In this document: positions 1 to 13,100 of the stretch, in pieces
Position numbering within the stretch: position 1 is the stretch's first letter
Layout: every line of letters starts with the position of its first letter
Source: Liolophura sinensis
Lineage: Eukaryota; Mollusca; Polyplacophora; Chitonida; Chitonidae
Length of the DNA stretch: 64,000 bases
Direction of reading: 5' to 3'
Assembly (NCBI RefSeq): GCF_032854445.1
Contig: NC_088300.1
Span: 48,415,682 to 48,479,681 of the forward strand
Position numbers and translations under genes: made by a program
The notes under the pieces: model-generated
Databases searched by the model: none
Seen by the model: the letters and a program-made list of their open reading frames with translations, nothing else
What the model was told of the DNA's origin: nothing

Positions 1-1100
1 ATCAAGCATGTTGCTGTTCATGTCAAATCAGGACTTTCTGCATACTTCAATACTTTGACTGGTACAAGTGCAGAATTAGCTAAAATCTGGATTGGCATTT
101 TCTATTCTGTTATGTATCAACCAATCAGATTGTGGTACTGTACTTTCACTCCAAACATCTGCAGCAGAAACTTATCAAGTGAAAATATATAATTTTTTTT
201 TTTTTTTATAATTGTGAGCAATAAAATATCCTATACCTGGTCAAATAGGCCTATATAAATGTGTGCCCTAGACTACTATCTGGTGCTGACTAGTTGAAAA
301 AGAAATACATATGAGGTGTAAACAAGAAAACATGCATTGTAAGTTACAAATGGTTTTGTATGATTCTTTTTTCTCTTAAGTTTATCCCAAAAAGTCTTTT
401 GAGAGAACTATTGCTTGGTAATTGTTTTGAGTGTTTACAAAATTATTAAAGATTAAACAATTAATGTAATATCTATACTTGTATATGTACACCTGGTTTT
501 ATGATGTACATATAATCTTTGATATCATATCTCTTTCATATGAATAGACTTATCAGGCCATTTTAATGTAAATTATGTGATGGCCGACACACTATGACTT
601 TCCTACTTTTAAGTCAGTTCAGTATATTCAGTTTTCTTCCCATTATTTAAGTTTATGTTGGTGTAAACCAGTCGACTCCACATAAGTAAACAGTAATAAT
701 GTTATAAGTGTTATACCTACTTTTATTCTGTGATCCAAATAAAGTATGGTTAAAATAACTATTGCTTCAAGTATCTTAATAAACATTAGAAACTGCAAGG
801 ACATTCACTTAAGATATGATTATGGTCTTCTGGTACAATCAAATATGATTTTATGCATCGATTTACAATTTTCACTATTCAAGTACTAACTGATTTTCCC
901 CACAAACACATGGAAGAATGGTGACAACACAGGCTCGCCTTTGCAAATCTTTTTGTTTTGGTAATGACAGTTTCTTGGATTATAATGTCAGAACTTACAT
1001 TTCGTAAATGACATTTGCTAATTTGGGTGGGATTCCATGTGAAAACAGTGAAGCTTTGTTAAGGCCTGGTGCATATACCTGAACATGTGAAGGAATTTAC
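1..1100. other. Non-coding flank or intron, nothing recognised
   Basis: This AT-rich stretch holds no convincing exon on either strand. It lies 3' of the exon at 1101-1146, whose donor at its lower edge shows that the adaptor gene continues leftward, so it is most likely intron. A poly-T run near 190-206 is the only simple repeat seen. Confidence 0.5.
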
Positions 1101-1146
1101 CTTGCATTTCATCAGGGTCATAATAATTTCCAGGAGACTCACTTCT
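1101..1146 (-). CDS. Adaptor gene exon with SESPGNYYDPDEM segment
   Basis: The exon is 46 bp. A TTACAG acceptor precedes it and an AAG|GTAAAT donor follows. It enters in phase 0 and leaves one base over, so the next exon, left of the window or unrecognised, must begin with two bases. It encodes RSESPGNYYDPDEMQ, which resembles the ESPEGYYEE segment before the first PH domain of AFAP1L2 as I recall it. It is too short for an ORF caller but both splice sites are good. Confidence 0.6.
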
Positions 1147-4100
1147 CTGTAACAAAATTTCACATGGTTTTTAGGTGTGATAAGCAGCTCAATAATCCAC
1201 TTTGTCCTTCTGTCTATCTGTCTATCTGTTTGTCTGTCTGTCTGTGTATCTGTCTGTCTGTCTGTCTGTCAGTCTGTCTGTCTATCTGTCTGCCTGTCTG
1301 TCTGATGGTCACATATCGATTTCCTATCTTTTAACATGGGCCACTCACTTAACAAAGGTAACATCTGCCCTGAACTATAGTCATGTGACACAAGGTGTCC
1401 ATTCAGCTTGTCCAGTTCCGTCCAAGTAATTTGAGTAACACAGATCAACAAAATCCAGCACACACCAATGGGTTTTCTAGCCAGTTTTTCCATGAGACGT
1501 ATGTACAACATACTGCTGGAAGACGAATAGTCTGCAAAGAATGTGAGAACACAGGCATCACTGATCCTATATTGTCACAAGCAAATGAGAAACGGGCATG
1601 TGGGAATCCACAAACTCTCTATCCAAGAGCAGTGTTGAACGTGCACTTGTCATGGTTATGTGTCAAGGTATTTAGGAACATGTTACTTATATGAAAGCCT
1701 TCAGTACCACTGGTTGAGGACAGTACAGTGCAAAGAGTAAACCACTAGCCTCTGACAATTACCTGGCCAGCTTATTCCACACGTGATACACTTGGTACAA
1801 GGCCACCTAAACGGGCATATTAGCAACCAGAATTTGATTGAGTACTACAGTTTTTTTTTTTTTTTTTGATTGTTGTTTTATGCCGTAGTCAAGAATATTT
1901 CACTTATACGACGGCGGCCAGCATTATGGTGGATGGAAACCAGGCAGAGCCCAGGGGAAACCCACAACCATAAGCAGGTTGCTGCCAGACCTTCCCTTGT
2001 ACGGCCGGAGAGGAAGCCAGCATAGGCTGGTCTTGAACTCACAGCGACTGCATTGGTGAGAGGCTTCTGGGTCACTACGCTGCACTAGCGCGCTAACCGA
2101 CTGAGCCACGGAGGCCCTGAATACTATAGAGATATGGTCCATCTACATCTGAAGGACCAGCCAGGGCTATACATGTGCATGTACCTTTTCACTTTCCTCA
2201 TAGACTGAAGGTTCTTGTAGTATGGGTAAGGCTTGTCTCCCTGTAGGTAGAGGTGGGGCACCAGCATCTCTTGCTGGTGGTGGTGGTGGCAGCCCTCTTC
2301 CTGTGATTGGGGGAGGGGGTGAAAATTTTGCTGTCCTGACAGATTGGCCTTCTTCCATCTCATCATATAACTCCTGATTATCATCATCAAATTTCTTGGA
2401 AGAAAAAGAAAACATAATGAGTTTTACCAAATAATACCAGTAGGAGGAACACGTATATTTTTACAACGTGTTATACCCAGAGTCTAAGACACCTAGCCTA
2501 GAAATTTAGAACTGAATGAAGCCAGTATGGGATGTAAGTGAAACCCCATAGGGCTGAGACTACGAATGTAGAAGCTGCATTTAAAAAATATTGTGCAATG
2601 CACTGAATGTCAGATAAAAGGTTGCACAGTAACAGAGTCACAGGCCCAAAACCTTGAAAAAAGGTCAAGGTCAATAAAAAACAATAGCTTGGATTCTTGC
2701 ACACGATTTGGTTAGATTGTGCACATGTCTGTGGCCTGACTCTGTATTTACAAGTGTAGCCGCAGGGACATTTCTGACATTGTTTCATTCACATGAAGCA
2801 TTTTTTGCCACAGTAGTCCACTCCTCCTCCCCACACACCCACATATTGATGAATATCTCATCATGATGAGTAGCTCATCTTGACATGGTCAGGACTGCCT
2901 TAAGTAGGGCAAACCTTCATGAGTATCTCAGCTTGACATGGTCAGGACTGCCTTGAGTAGGGCAAATCTTGATCAGTATTTGATCTTGACATGGCCAGGA
3001 CTGCCTTGATGAGTATCTCATCGTGACATCAGGAGGCCTTGAGTAAGGCAAATCAAAACAAAATATCAATTATGCATTAAATTTTAGTACTCCATCCACC
3101 ATAGTTCAGAAATTTACATCTCGATTACCAAGGAGACTACTCCAGTTATGTTGCCACTAGATGATGGCGAATGAAGACAGAAAATTGAATGGATATATTC
3201 TTCGTACTAAGAGCAGTCATGATCTGTGCTTCCAGATTAGTCGAGACAGGATAGGCATTAAGATTTTTGTGAGGGATTTATGTACAATTTGATACTGGTG
3301 AAAATTCTACAAGAATGGGTTTTGTGCAAAAAAATATGTTTGATCTGAATAGGAGCTAGACTTGAGGACGAGTCACACAGAAGGTCCACATGACAATAGA
3401 AGGTCCACATGACAGTAGAAGGTCCACATGACAGTAGAAGGTCCACATGACAGTAGAACACATTGTTTTCCTCTGTCACGTTGCAGTGCGTGTGTACTTT
3501 ATATATGTTTTATGAGCACATATACACTGATAATTGTGACGTAATAAAGGGAAGAATTCATGAGTTCACAGCTTTGGACTGTCTTGATACAGGCAGGAAG
3601 GAGTTTTATGAGTTCCCCATTAAACTACCACGAACAGCGACATCTAGGACTGGGTGTGGCTAATAGGACAAGTGCAGAGAGGAGCCATTATGTAGGACGG
3701 ATTGGAAGCTAGAGATCTCCTTAGTAACAAACAGCATAGGTGAAGAAAATGGTCCTCCTAACATTTTTGCACAGGAAAATGCCTATTTTTGAATTGCTGT
3801 CAGTTATCAAGTATCTAGTGGATTTGTATAACTGTCAGCTTTACAGATAGTCTGAGTATTTCTGAAGAGCTTTCACCAGGCCAGCAAAGTGGTAAAAAGT
3901 TACTTTTTACTCAATGCTTTAACATTAAACCACCATTTTGTTTTCAACACGAAAGAGTGGTCAAGTGACCTCCAACTTCCCACCCATCTTACAGAATAAA
4001 GACACAGTCTAGACTATGTGCAAATGTGCTACAAGTTTGATGAAAACAGCTGAAATAGTTCAACAGGTATCATTGAGGAATAGTGAAATGCACGGACGTA

Positions 4101-7100
4101 TGTTGTAAATAATTCTACATGCAAGGCATTGTCTGATATTTCTTTGTATTCGATAAGAATGTTATTCTTATGTTATTCGATAAGAGCCTCTAAAATCGAA
4201 ATTTTTCGAGTAGTTGGAAATATTCCAGGAACACCGATGAATCGTGCCTTGCTCGCTTGTGACAATGAAAACATGAAACATTCAGGAATGCCAATCAGCT
4301 GTTTTACGGTATACTACTTTTCATAGATGACAAACTGTTTTAATGTCTGAGTTTGTTCTATAAACATTGAGACTTTCGGATTAGATTCATGTTATGCCAG
4401 TACTTTGATCTAATCGTTAGATATTTCATTCAAAAGAATTAACATGTACGCACAGCAACGTAATGGTTGACGCCGCTGTCCCTGGATATAATGACGATCA
4501 GTGATGTCATTACGTAACTTTGTGTAAACTCGTTATGAAGCATGTTCGAAATATTGTTTGTTACTTTCTTGAGTCATTTTAGATATGCTAAGAGATTCTC
4601 TATTTGTTTAACTGTAAATAATGTTTGTTGCCGGGAACTTGGAGTTTGGAGTTGCCGGGAAATAGTAACCATTCCAAAGACCTTCTCATTGAAGTGTATA
4701 TGTGAGTTGGGTTGTGAGAGTTACATTTGGTTATTTCAGACTGTAATGAGAGTCTAGTAGCTCTACCATTGGTCACCATGTTTAAAAAGGAATATCATAA
4801 AACAGAATTTATACCTGGTGTGACCCCAATGACCCGGAAAAAAACGATTATGTAAAAAACTCTCCCTCAGTATACACCAACATCTTCGTTGGTGGAAAAA
4901 TATGCTTATCATGTTATAAGCACATTTTAAACAGTTACAGGTAGCTACTGAGTCTGTAAGAAATATGATACAGGAACACTGGATAAATACACAATAACCA
5001 TGCTTCTGTCTGTCCAAAATTTACAAAGTCTGAAGCTATTCTTCACTGGAACTTTCGAAGGTATGTAAAGATGTGTGCACATAAAAAAAACTATATGAAA
5101 AAATTGGGGAAAACATTTCTGACCCAGCTATATTAAAGCAGATCTTGAATTTAAGCACATTGTAATGAGGGGGAAGTGAATAATGAATTTATTTATTTAT
5201 TTATTTATTTGATTGGTGTTTACGCCGTACTCAAGAATATTTCACTTATACGACGCAGGCCAGCATTATGGTAGCAGGAAACCGGGCAGAGCCCGGGGGA
5301 AACCCACGACCATCCGCAGGTTGCTGACAGACCTTCCCAAGTACTGTGCAATTTGCACAGTTTTATGAACCCTGTATCTTTAGTGACACAAACTAATAAT
5401 TGTTGGTGTCATTTTCATAATAATTGCTTTAGAGGATGAAGATGTCCAGCTGATTAGAATACCACAGAGGTCATCTATATCTGAGGGACCAGGGAAATAC
5501 TTGTACCCCTTCATTTTCCTCAGAGGGTGAAGGTGGCGGGGGTAAGGCTCGCCTCCCTGTTAGAGGTGGGACTTTTCCTACATTTCCTGCTGGGGGTGGG
5601 GGCAGCCGTTTTCCTGGGTTTAGAGGAGGGGGTGGGAGTCTTGCCGTTCTTACAGGCTGGCCTTCTGACATTTCATCATAAAGCTGATCACCACTGTCAA
5701 CCTGGACAACAAAAAACTTTATTAAAAAATTTATTAGACGTTTTAGAAGAGAACAATAGGGGTGTTTCGAGTTCAAACTCTTTTATCTTTGAAGGTAGAA
5801 AAAGTCCAACTGTATCATGAGTCAAAAATGTTAGGCAATTATTTTTTATCACATTCACTATAACATGGGCATTTGAAAAAAGTGTCACAAAATGTAATTT
5901 AGAGTGGAGGAAATGATAGGAAGATTCAGAATCTGAATGTTAGTGAACTTCCTAAAGAAAAAAGAGATGTCACTGTAAACTGATCTCAACAAAAGGTTGT
6001 CTAACATTTTGCACCATTCACATGACAAAGTAGGACTGTTCTAACCTTTGCTAACAAAAGAATTCCAACTCCAAACTCCCCTGATAGCTTCAATGGAATA
6101 CATGTACTTGTACATGTATGAGACACATTAGTTTCCCACAGCTACGTGTTTAAGTCATACTTGAGAAGCACTATCAAAGCGAATATTTGCATCAAAATAA
6201 AGTCATATGTGGCCTATAAAATTACAGAAGGCAAAAATAGCTGCTGCAATTAAAATCCATAACAGAAAAGAAATTCATAACTTTTGGTGAAATGTGAACT
6301 AAAAATCAAAATGGTCTAGTCCAGCTTTAAGAGGCAGGCTCTACAGGCAGGATGGTAACTACTGAAGCCAATAAACTTGCAAAATTAAAATCAGCGAACT
6401 GTTTGCCTGTTCTAACTTAAATATTTTTGTAAGGACACCAGATGGAATGATGCAGAACTCTGTTACGTTTTCACCTAAGTGGCCTGAGGGTTACTACAGT
6501 GACCCAAACACTGATACCAAGGTAATGTGAAACACCTGATTAATAATATTTTTACTAATTGCCTGTGTATTTTATTAATCCAAGTACTGCCTTAAAAACG
6601 CTACATTTCTGCTGTAACTGAACAGTGAGCTCTGGAGTCGTCAAAATAGGCTGTTGTTAGCTATCCTCATTTAGGATATCATCCTAACTCCCAATGTTAT
6701 GCTCCTCCACTGCTGCACGGTGAGATCTTGGCCAATGTTATGCACCTCCACCAGTGCACGCTGAGATCTTGGCCAATGTTATGCACCTCCACCAGTGCAC
6801 ACTGAGATCTTGGCCAATGTTATGCACCTCCACTGCTGCATGGTGAGATCTTGGACAATGTTATGCACCTCCACCAGTGCACAGTGAGATCTTGACCAAT
6901 GTTATGCACCTCCACCAGTGCACACTGAGATCTTGGCCAATGTGACCTTCAACTCGCCCAAACCAATTGCCTATATTCAGGGATAATAACATACACAGTC
7001 CATTAATAAAAGTACTTACGGGAGGCTGTTTCGGTGCTGCACCGCCGAGACCAAAATCATCATAGGTCTGTAAAGATTAAGTAAAATAACTCTTAATAAC

Positions 7101-10100
7101 ACTACAGTTAACATTCTGATTAATGAATCTTTACACAATGACCAATGGTGCAGAGCAGCGTGTGAAATTAAGGAAATGTCTTTGTTGCCCACGGGTAACC
7201 AAAATCTATACATCCAGTTACTCGTCAGAAGATTCGGGTGAACAAAATATTTGGACTACTTATTTTGTTCTGGTATTGCCCACAAGAGTCATTTTGACTT
7301 GAAATGGAAAATAAAAGTAAAGGGTTTATTTTTCATTTCATGGACAGGTTAATTAGTCAAGTCATTGCTCTGACAGCAAGAAAGATATCTCTGACAAAGT
7401 GTTACTGACAGATGATCAAAATGCATTGTTTCTATTATAGATACCCCACACGTTACCATTACCAATAATTCAGTTGCCCAATGGAATTTTAGGTTGCCCC
7501 GGGAAATTGGGCAATTTTGCACCCTGCAGAGGTTAAGAATTTTCACTGCTTTATTATCACATTAAGACCTACACTTAAGTGCACAGCAATCGTCATAATA
7601 TCACGTCAGTTCATGGGATTCTGGAGCTGAAGCTATTTGAACATATTACGCCACATGTAGAGAAAAGTGCTCTTCCGCTACTCAATACAATACTGTAAAG
7701 TTTGGTGCATAAAAATGCATAAATGCCTTAAAATGATACAAAATGTGCCATGTGAAAAAATTAAGGTTAAATACAATACTCTAAATTAACCTGAAATCTC
7801 ACAATCACCTAAGGTAAAATAAACATCAGAAAACATGAATAGCTTACTTCTTGTTGATCTTCACCAGATGAAGCATCACTGTCAAAATCATCATAAAACG
7901 GCTGCATGACCTAGAGAAATAAAACAGAACAGTTTATAATTGTGATGCCAAAGCTTGGAGGAGTCCTCAGTGTCAGATAATCAACTGTTCTACTGAGAAC
8001 ACACAACCAACTGTTCTGTCAAGAGCCCACAATCTACTATTCTGTTGATAGCACACAATTAACTATTCTGTTAAGAACACAATCAACTGTTCTGTTGAGA
8101 ACAAACAATCAACTGCTCTGTTGAGAACACACAATGTACTGTTCTGTTGAAAATACACAATGAACTGTTCTGCTAAGGACACACAATCAACTGTCCTGTT
8201 AAGAACACACAAACAACTATTCTGTTGAGAGCAAACCATAAACTGTTCGTTGATAACTCACAAAAAGAGTTGGCACACTAAACCTCACACCTGACACAAA
8301 ACACTGTCAGTGGGAACCACAGTAGAACCTTGTCAGTGGGAACCACAACAAAACATTGTCAGTGGGAACCACAGTAGAACCTTGTCAGTGGGAACCACAA
8401 CAGAACTTTGTCAGTGGAACCACGCCAGAACCTTATTAGATGGAACCATAAGTGAACCTTGTCAATGGGAATCGCAAGATAACCTTGTCAGTGAAAACTA
8501 CAAGGTATAAACCTTGTCAGTGGAAACCATAAGAAAACCCTGTCAGTGAAAACTGTAACAGAAGTTTATCCGTGGAAACCACAGGTGAGCCTTCTTAATT
8601 GGAACCACAGAAAACCCTTGTCAGTGGACACCACATGAAAACCCTGTCAGAGGCAACTACATGAAAACCTTGTCATTGGAAACCACATGGAAACCTTGTC
8701 AGTGGGGACCAAAGCAGAACCTTATCCATCAAAACCATGGGAGAACTTTGTCAGTTGGAATCAAAGAAAAACCTTGACAATGGGAACCACATGAGAACTC
8801 GTGTGAATCTAAACCCATGTTTTCCACAGTCATAATAGTTCTCAACTGTTAACCAGGTTGGTGAAGTAAACTTACCACTTTTTCATCTTTTATATCGACT
8901 GATTCGTATGTTTCTCCATCACTTACCTGCAGAGTCAAATATACATGTACATGAATTAATAGCATTACAGGTATAAAATGAGATGTTATTATTATTATCC
9001 AATTATAAATGCCCATGTCCAAATAATGACGGAGTTGAATTTCTGTTCTGTATACATTGTGTCATCTTGTGACAGGGCGAGTAAATGTGTGTTGGCACCC
9101 CAGAAGTATCATGCTGAAGACATCACACCCGGTCACATTATATCAACAATGGAACAACCAGGGGGCCAGTTTCACCAAGATGTCATACATGTAGGATTAT
9201 CGCACATATAGGACAATGATACAGTAATAGTGACACGAAATATCGTACGACAAATGAACGATAAAAATACGTCACATGCCGCTTTGTGAAACTGGGCCCA
9301 GTCCTGTTTCCTTGCTCTAACCTCTCAGTGCTGAATGCCAAACAAGGCTACATCAATTGCTATTTCTAAGTCTTTGGTATGACTCAACCTGGGTTTGATC
9401 CTAGGTCACGACTTCCAGGCGGACTCTCTTACGGGTTTACTGGGTCATTCCAGTCTTGTCTGGCACAAAACCTGCTTGGTTGTAGAAAATAAATACCCTG
9501 TTTTGTGCTGGTCCAGGCATGTGAGGGAGGGGTTTAGCACCCCTGGGCCCCACAGCAGGGGGAGGTTCTGCACCGTCATCATAGAGAGGCTGAAACAGAG
9601 AAATGATGTTCAAATAAAAAAAAGATTACCTTGACCCATGATAAACCTTGTTCCAACAACAACAGGAATAATTCTACAGAAGAAAATAGTTGGACACAGA
9701 CCCCCATTACAACTTCCGTTTTTCGGTAGGGATGATTCTAGTTCTGTGAATTTTAGGGTATATCTTGAACGGTATATGCACTGCAAAGCTTCAAAGTTTA
9801 CCCTTCAGAGTTTTTTTACCCTGAAAAAAAAAGACACATGTCCAAGATGGGGGTACCCCAACTTGAATTCATCCAACTCCGAGGTTTCTGCATGTATCAA
9901 GTGTCAGGCATTATGTGGTGCAAAAATTATTGATTTTGAAAAAAGTTGGCTGGTGTGATAGGACACAGACCCCCATTACAACTTCCACTTTTCGGTAGGG
10001 ACGATTGTAGTTCTGTGAATTTTAGGGTGTAAAGTCTTTTTTTGCTCCCAGGCGTCCATTTTTGGTGCACAGGTGCATGCTTGGTATTAAAATGCTGGAA

Positions 10101-13100
10101 ACTGTCTAAACTTTGAGGAGGTATGAGCTTTATTGATGAAAGTTTGAAATTCTGGGTGAGAGGACACAAGGTGTGAGGTAGTGATGAGGCTGCGAGTGAC
10201 GTCCCCTTGGCGTTGCTAGGCACGCCTCCCAGCTGCCGGCATGGAAAGGTCCAGATTTTGACGGTCAACCTATGTCAAGATTTTTATGGCTTGTTTCTCC
10301 CAGGCTGGGCCAGGTATGCACCAAAGCTTATTGGCCACGGAATGTTTGGAACTGAGCTACAGCGCTAGACGTTAACATTGTCGCTTATGGAAAATTAATG
10401 GGGGTCCGAGGCCTGTACTGACGAAGTCACCAAAATGTGAAAAATGTCACTATGCGCTTAGATTTCGCAGCAGCCTGATAATTTTTGGTGGGCATGTCTG
10501 TGATGTGTTTTGCATTGATTGAGCCGTTTTATAGCTTCTTGGGGCTATTTATTTTCTGAAAATATCCATTTTGATGAAAAATCGGTAAAATACTGTTCAG
10601 TGTAGGGTAGCCTGTGTATAGGCATCCTGAAATGAACAACATGCAACGTTCTAGTATTCCTACGCTTGAAAATGGAGACGTTCAGAGCAGAAATTGCTGC
10701 AAAAATTGAAAGTTTCAGTGTTTATAGCAAAAACGGAGCCTGTCGAGTGTGGACTGGACCATTGATGAGGGATGGTCGATATGGCCTTGCCTCCTACAAA
10801 AGACCCCGTCACACATCGATGGAAGAAGAAACATATCAGTAGACTTGTTTATATGGCCAGACAGGGGCTGTCACATTTAGATCCCAAGCTTGATTGTTCA
10901 CAGGTGTGCCACAACACATGCTGTGTAAATGTGAACCACATAAGCTTGGAACCGCATGGTGTTAACATTAACAGGCAGCGCTGCTGCAACGTAGGGCGCT
11001 GTCTCGGCCATGGGCAGTATGCAAGGTGCAAACAGCAGTGACAAATTATATACAAAACTGGCGGTTACAAATATCTAGTGTATGTGTGATCTGTTGGGTT
11101 GTTGCCCAGTTGTCCCTTGGCATAGTCAATTTTCTCTTCTGGATTTGAAAGCCTGTACTCAATGTGCTCTCGGAGTTTTCTGGCTGTATTGCGGAGTGAT
11201 CTCCCCTTAACTGTCTGTTGCTTCTTATAAACCTTGTGGTACTGGTTCACCCTTTAAATCTGTTGTACTGTTTTCTCGCTGCTAGGTGAAATACTGGCGC
11301 CGACAGCTTGGGGTTTGGCTGCCGTGGACTTGTCCTGGCCATTGTTAAGTCTGTGGATTGTGGACCCCGCCCTTCCCTCCATATTTCTGCTGTAGTTTAC
11401 ATTCTTGGGCAAGGAGACGGTGAGTGATCTGTTGACAGCTTCGCACTTTTGAGTGCTGGTGTTCATCCGGAGACTGGCGACGGCTGTCTCACTCAACATC
11501 ATGTGCAGTACTTCGGTCAATTGTTTCCTGTCGTTGTCATCCATGTTGAAAGGGCAGAGTTTACTGGTGGATAAAAACAGGGACCTCTCCCACCAGCTGC
11601 TGGTTTCCCCTCCGGAGCAAAGCACGCTGTTCCTGCGGCATTTGGAACAGTCCCCACCGTAACACCTGACCGTTGCATCCACAACCCTGGGTAGGTAAGT
11701 TTTTATTTTCCTCATGTCACCAATGTGCTCAGACATAAGTTGAGAAAATATCAAGCTACACCTGGCCTTAACATCCTGACTCAACACCTTCTGTGCTTTC
11801 TTCCTGGCTTCCCTCGTTCGGCCCTGTCCTTCAAACATGGCATCGCTGAACTTAGCCTGGTTACATTTCTTGAACTGGGATCTACCTAGGTGCTTGGGGT
11901 CTGCTAACCGTTCGACCTCCCACAGTGGCTCGACCAGTCGGATGCCGTCCTCCACTCCCTTGGCTGACCTGGAGTCGACGTCCGTGGTTACGAGCTTGGC
12001 TAAAACACCTTGCCTCGCCAATCCCTCGCCAATCTCGTTCCCCATATTATACTCGGACCAGGGGGCACGTGGGTTTGTGTTCGCTGTGCACTCCTTGTGT
12101 CCTCCAGGGCACTTTACTTGGAAGCCTTTTCCTCTCAGCCAGGACCCAGTCCAACACAATTTATTCTTCAGTGCTGCGGAGACAATGTATTGCTTGTCTG
12201 TTGATGTCTCCACAGCCAGGGACATGGCTTGTGAAGCATTCTGGCCCAGTTTCTTGGGATTGGTTATGGTAATGCTGTTGTAGCGAGTGTCTGTGGCCAG
12301 ATCTATTGTGCTGTCATCCTCTCCTCTTTGCCTTTTGTATGCCTTTACCTCTTCCACCTTATTTGCCATATCCTCTCTGTTCAGCTTTGTGATTGCAGAT
12401 GCGACATGGTTTGCAGTGCGATGCATGTTCCTACAAGTGGCAGGCGGCACGTCCATCGCTGCAAATAGGAGTCTGGCTCGGGTGTTCCCCATTGGTGTGT
12501 CCTGGAGGCCTACTTGAAGAGCTCGGTTCACCGCCGCAGCTTTTTGGCCAGGTCTGTTGCATTCTACCTCTTTGTAGAATTTGTGGAAGCCAGATACATA
12601 GTCACAGTCACAGCACTTAAAACTGAACGCCCAGGCTAAACCCCACTTTTTCTCTGCAGCTATCTCTAACCTGGGCAGTGGACAGTGGTCCTTGGTCTCA
12701 CTGTGCTCAAGCATAACTTTGTTCCATATACACACCATTTTCTGTATATCTATGAGTCGCATTCCTTCAGCAGCCCATTCCTGCTCATGTGTATCTCTGT
12801 CTGATCCAGCCGTGGAATCTACCTTGCACCGTCTTGGCCGTGGGGGGGCCTGGCTGGGTGGTCTTTCAAAGGGTTTCATCATGTTATTCAGTGGGGAATT
12901 GGGATACTAGTCTTTCCTTAAGTCCTATCCACTGAAAAAGTGCCTGTGAGCAGGTCTTCATCACCTTGAGGCATTATTCTTGCTTTGATTTTGGTCACAA
13001 ATGATTGTTCCGAAATTGTGACAATCTGCTTTGATACCCCCTACCACACTGTCAGTCAATTTTTTTCACAAAGTTGCTGAAGTAAATGTCTTATATTTTG

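Noticed and set aside
9927..10268. 113-codon minus-strand frame, repeated at 13492-13833
   Set aside because: It is conserved only because it lies in the 650-bp transposon repeat; there is no domain and it overlaps the inverted termini.
11837..12283. Plus-strand frames opposite the transposase
   Set aside because: They are shadows of the 542-codon minus-strand ORF.
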